Source of the DNA: G963665085 sp963665085
GTDB taxonomy: Bacteria; Bacteroidota; Bacteroidia; Bacteroidales; JAAAOM01
Length of the DNA: 64,000 bases
Direction of reading: 5' to 3'
Assembly (NCBI GenBank): GCA_963665085.2
Contig: CAXXXS010000001.1
Location: 2,294,001-2,358,000, forward strand
Under the pieces are notes generated by a model. The model had not been told where the DNA came from. It saw only the letters and a list, made by a program, of their open reading frames with translations, and did no database searches. Shown piece by piece: positions 9,111 to 17,435 of this stretch. How positions within the stretch are numbered: the first letter of the stretch is position 1; each line of letters begins with the position of its first letter. The translations under genes were made by a program, and so were the position numbers.

Positions 9111-9184
9111 CTAGAAATGAATAAATGGGGGATTTTATACAGTCCTTTCTTTTTTTTTATTATACATTAATAAATACACATTAT

Positions 9185-9943
9185 TCATTTATGTCTTAAT
9201 GCTTCTACCGGATTCCTCGTAGCTGCTTTCCAACTCTGCCAGCTTACAGTAATCAAGGCTAAAGCCAGGGTCGACATACCAGCTAAAGCAAAGATCCACC
9301 AGCTCAAAGTAGATTTATAGACAAAGTTTTCGAGCCATTTTTGCATAACATACCATGCTAATGGTGCGGCAATAATAAACGCTATGGCTACCCATTTTAT
9401 AAAGTCTATGTTGAGTATTGTGAGTATTTCAGAGATTTTTGCTCCATTAACTTTTCGGATTCCGATTTCTTTAATGCGTTTCTTTACAGTAAATTGAGCT
9501 AGAGCAAACAATCCAAGACAAGCAATTAAAATTGCCAAGAACGTAAAGTTCAATATGAAACTGCCCATTCTTTTTACATCGCTATACATCAATTCAAATT
9601 CTTGGTCGATGAAGTTATATCTCATGGATTGATTGGGAGAAAATTCATCCCATTTTTTCTCAATTTTGCTAAGTGTAGTTTGTAGGTTCGAGGTTTTAAC
9701 TTTTATAGCCATAACTTCGTTGCTTTCTCCTAAAACCATTAAAAGCGGACTGATACTTGTTTTAAACGACTCAAAATTGAAATCTTCAATCACTCCGATA
9801 ATTTCCCATTGCTGTCCTACGTTATCAGAAATTAGACTTCCAAGAGGATTCTTCAGGTTAAGCTTTTTAGCCATTGTCTGATTTATAATTGCAGATCCAC
9901 TTTTCTTTTTATACTCATTATTGATTACATACTGTTTATTCAT
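9185..9943 (-). CDS. Truncated permease: C-terminal half only
   Basis: At 252 residues this is about one third of a normal family member. It begins inside the second periplasmic domain (INQTMAKKLNLKNPLGSLI, then IIGVIEDFNFESF), and keeps the last three helices, the loop KEIGIRKVNGAKISEILTML and the tail NPVEALRHK. The first periplasmic domain and first membrane core are gone. Its ATG lies in an 8-bp overlap with the 3' end of the full permease at 9936, so it could be translated by coupling. It may be a deletion remnant at the end of the operon, or a half-permease; the open frame with intact core residues leaves both possible. Confidence 0.65.
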   Translation of the reverse strand: MNKQYVINNEYKKKSGSAIINQTMAKKLNLKNPLGSLISDNVGQQWEIIGVIEDFNFESFKTSISPLLMVLGESNEVMAIKVKTSNLQTTLSKIEKKWDEFSPNQSMRYNFIDQEFELMYSDVKRMGSFILNFTFLAILIACLGLFALAQFTVKKRIKEIGIRKVNGAKISEILTILNIDFIKWVAIAFIIAAPLAWYVMQKWLENFVYKSTLSWWIFALAGMSTLALALITVSWQSWKAATRNPVEALRHK

Positions 9944-12311
9944 ATCGCAGTGCTTCCACCGGATTTTTATTTGCAGCCCGCCAGCTTTGCCAACTTACTG
10001 TAGCTAGAGCAATAATCAGGGTAACTGCTCCTGCCAAAGCAAAAATCCACCAACTTAGTTCTGTTTTATAGGCAAAATTCTCAAGCCATTTATTCATGGT
10101 AAACCAGGCGACTGGACAAGCAATAACAAAAGCAAAGACAACCCATTTTATAAAGTCTTTGTTAAGCATTGTAAGAATCTCAGTTATTTTTGCCCCGTTT
10201 ACTTTTCGCACACCAATTTCTTTTATCTTTTGTTCCATTACATAAAAAGTTAATCCAACTAAACCGAGGCAAGAAAGCAACAACGAGATTATTGTTGTAT
10301 ATGAAATTGTTTTTTGAAATTGATTGTCTTTACTATAGTGAGCTTCCCATTTTTTATCGAGAAACTGGTATTCCATTGGAAAATCTGGTGAAATTTTATT
10401 CCAGATATTTTCAACCTGATGAATTGTATTGTTAAAATCAGTAATGTTGGAGTTGTTTAATTTTAGGTAAAGAACCTCATCACATTCTCCTGAGCACATA
10501 TAGCCCGCAGCTCTTATGGGAACATGGAGCGATTCGAAGTTGTAATCTTCGATAATTCCAACTACATGTCCTTCATGTGGATTTGTACTTTCCAGCTTTG
10601 CATTTTCAATATTTTCAATTTTGAATTGCTTTTTAGCCGTTTGATTAAAAATATATTCTTTATTTTTTTTTGAATTCTCATTAAATGTTCTCCCTTCCTT
10701 TATATTTATTCCAAAAAAGGAGAAGAAATTAGGGGCAACAGAGAGTTTAGAAAAATGGACGTCGTAATTCTCGCCTTTATTAATAATTCCCCGACCCCAA
10801 TTTTGATCATTGTCTACAAGGACAGTTTGAGAAAAAGTAAAATCATCGATCCCCGGGATTTGTTGTAGTTCATTTTTTAATGTTTCTACATTTTTATCGA
10901 TTTTGTTGTTGGTGTTTGCATAGATGATACTGCTTTTGTCAAATCCCAGATCCTGACTTTGTAAAAATCGCCCTTGTTTGTTAATGACAAAAATTGATGA
11001 AATAAGTGCGATTGTTACAATAAACTGGAATATGAGCAACGCATTTCTGGAAGAATTATTCCCTTTTCTTGTCCCAAGTTGACCTTTTAATAACAGATGA
11101 GGCGATTGTTTACTGAAGATCATTCCGGGAATTATGCCTGTTATCGCAATCATTACAATGATAATAAACAATAATAGCAGGATGTATTTAATGGAAATAA
11201 ATTCCGATAATGTATAACTGGATGAGGTAAGGTTATTGAAAGTAGGCAATAGGATTTCAGCAAGAAACAATGAAATAAAAGATGCTATAATTACTTGCAT
11301 AAAAGACTCTGTTGTTATTATTTCAATAACTTTTTTGCGATTTCCACCCATAATCTTAATAAGTCCAATACTTTTATTTCGTTTTTCGCGCTGTGCAGTA
11401 ACCATGTTTACATAATTGATGCAAGCCAACAATAAGATTAATAAACCAGTAATACCAATTATTGAGACTGTTAACCGGTTACCATGTTTTAATATAGTCA
11501 ATTCAGGTAAATCAAAATAAATGTTGGAGTATGGATACAGTGAGAATTTTATATCGCTTTTTATATCATCCGGTACTTTATCGAGCGATATACTAGAAAG
11601 CTTACTTAAAACCTGTTCTTGGGATAAGTTTTCGTTAATGCGCACAAAGCCTTTATAATTTTGTGTTCCCCAATGTTGCATGTTTCGTACATACCAATCG
11701 ATTTTATAATTGGTTTGAAAAGAGAGTACAGCCTCAAAATCCCATGATGATGCTTGAGGGAAATCTTCTATTACCGCAGAAATCTCAAGGGGCTCGCCTT
11801 GTAAATAAGTTGCATTATATATTACTGTTTTTCCTACTGGGTTTTCTGTGCCAAATATTTTTTCAGATAACGAACGAGTGATTACCAATTTATTGGAAGC
11901 GTTAAGTGCTGTTGCTGGATTTCCCCAAACAGCTTTAAATTGAAAGACTCTAAAAAAGCTTGAGTCAGCTGTAAGCATTTTTTCCACCTTAAATTTTTGG
12001 TCTTCTTTATCCAAAAATATTTGGGGAGACCAGTCTACAGAGCAGTATGTTATTTTATCAATTTCTGGAATTTCTTCTTTGACAAGATTAACCATGTTTT
12101 GAGAGAGGTATATCTCTCCTTCATTTGTCAGACAGTAAATCTTTTCTACAGATGGAATAAACTTGTCAGTGCTTTTTTCTTTCATTACATAAAAGAAAAC
12201 AAGCATGCTGGTAGTCAAACCAACTGTAAGTCCAAAGATATTAAGTCCTGTAACTGTTTTGTTTTTACCCAGGTTTCGAAAAATTAGTTTTATATTTTTT
12301 AGAAATCTCAT
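9936..12311 (-). CDS. Double FtsX/MacB-type ABC permease (791 aa)
   Basis: The layout is that of the whole family here: helix 1 at about 20-43, first MacB-like periplasmic domain to about 275, three helices to about 410, a fifth helix near 430, second periplasmic domain to about 665, and three last helices. One polypeptide thus equals two MacB-type membrane halves, and it lacks an ATPase domain. The first cytoplasmic loop is IGLIKIMGGNRKKV, the second KEIGVRKVNGAKITEIL. A distinctive cysteine pair, MCSGEC, lies in the second periplasmic domain, followed by DEVLYLKL. It is third in the 17179-9185 unit, 113 bp after the previous permease. Confidence 0.9.
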   Translation of the reverse strand: MRFLKNIKLIFRNLGKNKTVTGLNIFGLTVGLTTSMLVFFYVMKEKSTDKFIPSVEKIYCLTNEGEIYLSQNMVNLVKEEIPEIDKITYCSVDWSPQIFLDKEDQKFKVEKMLTADSSFFRVFQFKAVWGNPATALNASNKLVITRSLSEKIFGTENPVGKTVIYNATYLQGEPLEISAVIEDFPQASSWDFEAVLSFQTNYKIDWYVRNMQHWGTQNYKGFVRINENLSQEQVLSKLSSISLDKVPDDIKSDIKFSLYPYSNIYFDLPELTILKHGNRLTVSIIGITGLLILLLACINYVNMVTAQREKRNKSIGLIKIMGGNRKKVIEIITTESFMQVIIASFISLFLAEILLPTFNNLTSSSYTLSEFISIKYILLLLFIIIVMIAITGIIPGMIFSKQSPHLLLKGQLGTRKGNNSSRNALLIFQFIVTIALISSIFVINKQGRFLQSQDLGFDKSSIIYANTNNKIDKNVETLKNELQQIPGIDDFTFSQTVLVDNDQNWGRGIINKGENYDVHFSKLSVAPNFFSFFGINIKEGRTFNENSKKNKEYIFNQTAKKQFKIENIENAKLESTNPHEGHVVGIIEDYNFESLHVPIRAAGYMCSGECDEVLYLKLNNSNITDFNNTIHQVENIWNKISPDFPMEYQFLDKKWEAHYSKDNQFQKTISYTTIISLLLSCLGLVGLTFYVMEQKIKEIGVRKVNGAKITEILTMLNKDFIKWVVFAFVIACPVAWFTMNKWLENFAYKTELSWWIFALAGAVTLIIALATVSWQSWRAANKNPVEALRYE

Positions 12312-12424
12312 TGGATTTATTTTTAATAATTTTAAAAATGTCAGTTTTTTTAATTGTGCTTCAATAGCATTGTTAAGAGAAATAGTGTTACAAAATTGTC
12401 TACCCTATTCATAATTTTAATTTA

Positions 12425-14761
12425 TTATTCATATCTCAGCGCCTCTACCGGATTCCTTGTTGCTGCCTTCCAACTCTGCCAACTCACAGTTATCAAGGTA
12501 ATGCAGGACGCAAGAATTCCAGATAGAGCAAAAATCCACCAACTAAGCGTGGTTTTGTAGGCAAAATTTTCGAGCCATTTGTTCATTGCATAATGGGCAA
12601 TTGGAGTGGCGAAAACGAAAGCTATAGTTACCCATTTTATGAAATCTATGTTGAGCATAAGCAATACTTCTGAAATTCTGGCTCCGTTTATTTTTCTAAT
12701 TCCTATTTCTTTTATGCGACTCAGACAAATCATAAATATTTGACCGAGAACACCCATACACGTCAGGACTATAGCAATAAAGGAGAAAAATGTAATTGAA
12801 CCAGCCATTTTTTCTTCTTTGCTGTACATTGATTGAAAAAAATCATCGTAGAAAACAAAATTCATTGGTTCATAGGGAGAAATCGTTTTCCATATCTTCT
12901 TTATTTCATCAATTTGTTCTCCGAATTTTCCGGGTGCAAGCCTGACAGAAAGCACGTTGGCATATGGAGCTCCATCAAAAAGTAAAGCGAGAGGCTCTAT
13001 TGTTTGATGATTTGATTTGAATTTAAAATCTTTTATTATACCAATTACGTTGAACCCACCTTCTTGTGCATTGTTGAATTTTTTTCCTTCAAAGTTTTCC
13101 CATCCGTATTGTCTCAGTGCTTCCTCGTTTATCAGGCAGGCATTCTGCATATCACTTTTCAGAAAATCTCTTCCATCTAATAACTCAATGTTCATTGTTT
13201 TTAAATAATTCTCACCCACTGGAATACAATTGATCTTAAAACTATTTTTGCCTGTGTTACTTCCATATTTATTGTTTATCATACCCGGACAACCTTGGCT
13301 CAAAGAAATGTTTTTTACATAAGGTAATTTTGATAACTCTTGTCTTAATGCCTCATTTTTCTTGAAATGATCCGGGATATCGATGCGTAGCAGCAACTCT
13401 TGGTTGAAACCCAAATCAGAATACTTAACATAATTGAGTTGTTTAAATATTGTTATAACTACAGCAATTAGAGCTATTGAAGCGGTCATTTGAAATACAA
13501 GCAAAACTTGTTTTCCGTAATGTTTTTTGTTGTGTTTTTCTCTTGACCCGGAAAGGAATTCCGTGACTTTGAATTTTGACAAAATATAAACTGGGACAAT
13601 ACTGTTAGCGATGACAATAAGTGCTAAAAAGATCAAGAAAACAGGAGCGATAGCTAGCCAGTCGGATTTTTCAATCATCAAGTCTTTACCAAAAAGTATT
13701 TGGGAGTAAGGCAACGCAATCAACACTAAAACGATTGAAATAATAAGAGAAAGAAAAATACTTAATGCTATTTCAACAAAAGAGAATCTTGCCAGATCCT
13801 TCCAGCTTGCTCCATTTGTCCGATTGATACCAAATTCTTTGAGTTTGGCGTATTTCATTGATATTGAATAATTCAGGTAATTGATGCTTGAAAGAATAAT
13901 AATAAGCACAGCTATAGAGATAAATATTTTTAAGAGAATCGGATTGCCTTTGGCGTGATTATCTTTTACAGTTAGTTGAGATAAATAGATGTTATCTAAT
14001 TTTTGCAAAGCCAAACTGTCAATATCTAAAGCTTTATTTATTGTTGGGTTGTTCAGTTTGGATATAAATATATCAGAGGCTGCCGCATTATTTAGCATAA
14101 TGAAGTGATTGGTTGGGTTGTATCGTTTTCCGTTTGATATGGTGCTTGAAAACCTGAATTTCTCATTCTCGTTATTTAAAATAACATCAGCCTGAAAACT
14201 TGAATTGGCAGGAAGTTTATCGAAAATACCTGTAATTGTTCCAGTAAAATTGTTCTTGATGACCACTTGTTGCCCTAGTGGATTCTGTATGCCAAAAAGA
14301 TTTTTGGCTACTGATTTTGAGATTACGATAGATTCTTTATTCATGAATGGATTTTCGCCTAATTGTTCTTCTAACTTAACAGAAAACATCGGGAAGAAAT
14401 TATTGGTAGTTGTCAGCAGATGGCGGATTTCTGTGTATGAATGAGTCTGTTCGTTTTTAACCGTATAAAGTCTTCCTGTAGCATAGTCAATAGGGCAGGC
14501 TTCTTCTACTTCCGGAAAATTGTTTTTTAGAATAGGGAATAAATCCCAATTTATGTTGCAAACGTTCTTTTTTACATCATAAATTCGATAAATCTTTTCA
14601 TGGTTTGTAAAACCTTTGTTTACACTTGTTTCTGTATGATAAAACAAACCGATAAAAATACAAGTGGCAAATCCAATAGCGAATCCTCCGATTATTAAAA
14701 TGGAGTAAATTCTATTTTTAACCAAATTCCGAAGAGCCAGTTTTAAATTAAAAATTATCAT
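12425..14761 (-). CDS. Double FtsX/MacB-type ABC permease (778 aa), GGFAIGF subtype
   Basis: Helix 1 carries IIGGFAIGFATCIFIGLFY, a version shared with the permease at 36903, and both have the first loop FGINRTNGAS or IGINKTNGAN. The first periplasmic domain opens with YRIYDVKKNVCNINWDLFP and has a second cysteine in EEACPID. The second domain has QGCPGMINNKYGSN. The second loop is KEIGIRKINGARISEVL and the tail NPVEALRYE. It is second in the unit, 72 bp after the permease starting at 17179. The resemblance to the 36903 gene points to duplication across the hydrogenase locus. Confidence 0.9.
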   Translation of the reverse strand: MIIFNLKLALRNLVKNRIYSILIIGGFAIGFATCIFIGLFYHTETSVNKGFTNHEKIYRIYDVKKNVCNINWDLFPILKNNFPEVEEACPIDYATGRLYTVKNEQTHSYTEIRHLLTTTNNFFPMFSVKLEEQLGENPFMNKESIVISKSVAKNLFGIQNPLGQQVVIKNNFTGTITGIFDKLPANSSFQADVILNNENEKFRFSSTISNGKRYNPTNHFIMLNNAAASDIFISKLNNPTINKALDIDSLALQKLDNIYLSQLTVKDNHAKGNPILLKIFISIAVLIIILSSINYLNYSISMKYAKLKEFGINRTNGASWKDLARFSFVEIALSIFLSLIISIVLVLIALPYSQILFGKDLMIEKSDWLAIAPVFLIFLALIVIANSIVPVYILSKFKVTEFLSGSREKHNKKHYGKQVLLVFQMTASIALIAVVITIFKQLNYVKYSDLGFNQELLLRIDIPDHFKKNEALRQELSKLPYVKNISLSQGCPGMINNKYGSNTGKNSFKINCIPVGENYLKTMNIELLDGRDFLKSDMQNACLINEEALRQYGWENFEGKKFNNAQEGGFNVIGIIKDFKFKSNHQTIEPLALLFDGAPYANVLSVRLAPGKFGEQIDEIKKIWKTISPYEPMNFVFYDDFFQSMYSKEEKMAGSITFFSFIAIVLTCMGVLGQIFMICLSRIKEIGIRKINGARISEVLLMLNIDFIKWVTIAFVFATPIAHYAMNKWLENFAYKTTLSWWIFALSGILASCITLITVSWQSWKAATRNPVEALRYE

Positions 14762-14833
14762 AATATTTTTATTTCCATATAATAATGTGTAGTTTAGTTT
14801 AATAATTATTATTAGCCCATTTCTAATTATTCA

Positions 14834-17179
14834 TTATTCATATCTCAGTGACTCCACCGGATTTCTCGTTGCTGCCTTCCAGCTTTGCCAACTTACAGTA
14901 AACAATGCGATGATTAAAGTCACAGCTCCTGCCAAAGCAAAAATCCACCAGCTTAGTTCTGTTTTGTACGCAAAGTTTTCAAGCCATTTGTTCATAATGA
15001 ACCAAGCAATCGGGCAAGCTATCGTAAATGAAGTTAATATCCACTTAGTAGATTCCTTGTTTAGCATGGCAAGAATATCTGTTATTCTGGCACCATTTAT
15101 TTTGCGGACACCTATTTCTTTTGTTCGTTTTTGGGCTTGCATTAGAACAATTCCAAAAATTCCAATTGTAGATAGAATGAGTGCAATAATGCAACAAGAA
15201 ATCATTAAATTTTTGAATCGAGATTCTTTCCAATACATATTTTGTGTTGTGTGATCTAATAATTGGTAGCTGAATGGCGATTGTGGATTTATTTGTTTCC
15301 AGATAGATTCAACCTGGCTTAATGCAACCTTATCGGGTTTGTTGTTAAATTTAACAAGCAGGTGTTGTGCCCCCCATAAATGATGGGCAATAAGTAAAGG
15401 TCTGATTTTAGTATGCATCGATTCTAAATGAAAATCTTTAACAACACCAATTACTTTACCGGTAGTCCAGCAGCCAAAATCAATCATGGCTCCAACCGGA
15501 TTTTCCAGATTCATTGCTTTTACTGCACTTTCATTTAAAATATAAGCAACAGAATCAGATTTTAGTTTTTTTGAGAAAGGTACACCTTGTACCATTGTCA
15601 TTCCCATGGTAGAAAAATAATCCTCATCAACTACTGTATATTTTAATTCCAACCTATCCTGGTAATTGTTTCCTGGCCATGCCTCTATACCACAAGAAGT
15701 ATTTATTTGAGTAGGCCAGTTATATGCAGCAGTTACATGTTTTACATGGCTGTTTTTTAATAATTCTGTTTTTAATACCGGATATTTATCGCGATCGCTG
15801 CCATTTAAAGGCAGTGTAATTACATTTGAAGTATTAAGCCCCATGTCTTTTTTTATGATGTAATTTAATTGCCTGGCAACAACTATTGAACCTATCACCA
15901 ATATAATAGAAGCAGCAAACTGAAATGTCACAAATATTGAACGATAATTTAGCTTAGATTTTGATACAAGCACCTGGGAGCTAACAGTTGACTTTAATCT
16001 GCTCTTTGAAAAAAAGACAAGGGGGATGTTGCTAACAATTAAGGATACGATAAAATAAGCGGAAACCGGTAATAGCGTAAAACTTTTAAATAAAAGGTTT
16101 GTAGAGTAATTTAACCCGGTAATTTTATTTGCAAGAGGGAATAAAAAAAAGGATAAGAAAAAAGACAATATAGTTGATATTAAGATAAGAATAAAACATT
16201 CAAATAGAATTTGAGCCGTTATTTGTTTTGTGTTAGACCCTAGAATCTCTTTCGTCTTAAACTCAGTAATTCTTTTATGGTATTGACCCAGTGAGATATT
16301 AAGAAAATTAAAGAGGGATATTAAACATATAATAATACCAAGGAGAATAATTATTCTTATGTTCTTAATATTGGTAGGTTCACCGGCGACTGAATAAAAG
16401 TGCGATTGTTTGATTGGTTGAATATTAACATATCGTTTATAATCCGGGTTATGTTTTATTGCTATCCCTTTAATTTTATCCCTTACTACATCTGGATTAG
16501 CATTCTTATTTAGCCAGATATAACTATTAAAATTAAGTGCCCCCCAGTGAGTATTGTTAAATGTGAGGGGATCAGAAAAGTATTCTGCCAGAATGAACAG
16601 ATCGAAATTGATGCTGGAGTTATCAGGTATATCTTTTATTACCGCAGTTACCTGGAATTGATAATCATCGTTTATGTGTAATATTTTACCAATAGCATTT
16701 TCATTTCCAAAATATTTTTTGGCAATCTTTTCAGTAATAACGATAGATTCTTTGCTTTTTAATGCGTTTGTTTTATCTCCCCTGATAAAATCCAAACCAA
16801 AAATATCAAAAACATTTGCTTCAGTAAAGCATGTTTTGTTTTCATAAAAAATCAGATCATTGTATCTTACTTTAATTGCTCCGCCTTTAACAATAGTGCT
16901 GTTTTTTATTTCCGGGACTTCTTCCCTTAAGGCCTTTGATAGCGGGAAAGAGACCCAGGGATGTTTCGATAAGTTCCCATTTACCTCTTCCTCCAAGAAA
17001 ACTTTATATATCCTGTTTGCTTCATTATAAAATCTATCATACTGTAACTCGTGGTTTATCCACACTGTGAGCAATAGAATACAGGTGAATGCAACAACAA
17101 AACTAAGTATGTTAATTGCTGATAGAGAGCTAAATTTTCTCAGCTGCCTCATAGTTGTTTTAATATAAAGTTTTATCAT
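14834..17179 (-). CDS. Double FtsX/MacB-type ABC permease (781 aa), first of its unit
   Basis: The first periplasmic domain begins YKVFLEEEVNGNLSKHPWVS. The first cytoplasmic loop, FKTKEILGSNTKQI, departs strongly from other copies, while the second, KEIGVRKINGARITDIL, is conserved. The tail reads NPVESLRYE. Before the start there are about 70 bp of leader, then the sigma-54 promoter at 17260 and the paired sites at 17330, so this is the head gene of a unit with the permeases at 12425, 9936 and the fragment at 9185. The product ends 72 bp before the next start. Confidence 0.9.
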   Translation of the reverse strand: MIKLYIKTTMRQLRKFSSLSAINILSFVVAFTCILLLTVWINHELQYDRFYNEANRIYKVFLEEEVNGNLSKHPWVSFPLSKALREEVPEIKNSTIVKGGAIKVRYNDLIFYENKTCFTEANVFDIFGLDFIRGDKTNALKSKESIVITEKIAKKYFGNENAIGKILHINDDYQFQVTAVIKDIPDNSSINFDLFILAEYFSDPLTFNNTHWGALNFNSYIWLNKNANPDVVRDKIKGIAIKHNPDYKRYVNIQPIKQSHFYSVAGEPTNIKNIRIIILLGIIICLISLFNFLNISLGQYHKRITEFKTKEILGSNTKQITAQILFECFILILISTILSFFLSFFLFPLANKITGLNYSTNLLFKSFTLLPVSAYFIVSLIVSNIPLVFFSKSRLKSTVSSQVLVSKSKLNYRSIFVTFQFAASIILVIGSIVVARQLNYIIKKDMGLNTSNVITLPLNGSDRDKYPVLKTELLKNSHVKHVTAAYNWPTQINTSCGIEAWPGNNYQDRLELKYTVVDEDYFSTMGMTMVQGVPFSKKLKSDSVAYILNESAVKAMNLENPVGAMIDFGCWTTGKVIGVVKDFHLESMHTKIRPLLIAHHLWGAQHLLVKFNNKPDKVALSQVESIWKQINPQSPFSYQLLDHTTQNMYWKESRFKNLMISCCIIALILSTIGIFGIVLMQAQKRTKEIGVRKINGARITDILAMLNKESTKWILTSFTIACPIAWFIMNKWLENFAYKTELSWWIFALAGAVTLIIALFTVSWQSWKAATRNPVESLRYE

Positions 17180-17259
17180 GGTATGAATTGAATTTTAGGA
17201 TGTGCTATTTTTCATCCTGGTTTTACAATAAATTCTTTTTCGTCAACCTTCATTTCTTT

Positions 17260-17275
17260 AGCAACCATTGTACCC
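17260..17275 (-). promoter_or_regulatory. Sigma-54 promoter before the permease starting at 17179
   Basis: Read leftward the site is GGGTACAATGGTTGCT. It has GG at -25/-24 and TTGCT at -12 with the exact spacing of the consensus TGGCACG-N4-TTGCW. The predicted start site is near 17249, leaving about 70 nt of leader. Confidence 0.7.
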
Positions 17276-17329
17276 GTATGTTTAAGTTTTTGTTTGTTAA
17301 ATCATTAGTGGGTGTTGGTTTAGAATAAG

Positions 17330-17369
17330 TGTCAATTTATTTGACAAATTAGTGTAAAATTATTAGGCG
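17330..17369. promoter_or_regulatory. Paired upstream activator-like sites for the 17179 unit
   Basis: Two 17-bp sites, TGTCAATTTATTTGACA and TGTAAAATTATTAGGCG, are separated by AATTAG. Their centre is 88.5 bp upstream of the -12 element. Form and distance agree with the sites before 19790, 41953 and 59536, as expected for a sigma-54 activator. Confidence 0.65.
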
Positions 17370-17435
17370 CTCGATATCTATTTTTTTAGAGAGAACCTAA
17401 ATCTTTTTGATTCATTATTATAAATTACACATTAA

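Noticed and set aside
12399..12416. TACAAAATTGTCTACCC before the permease starting at 12311, similar to the sigma-54 promoters
   Set aside because: The distance between GG and TTG is one base too long, and no upstream paired sites exist; sigma-54 spacing is strict.
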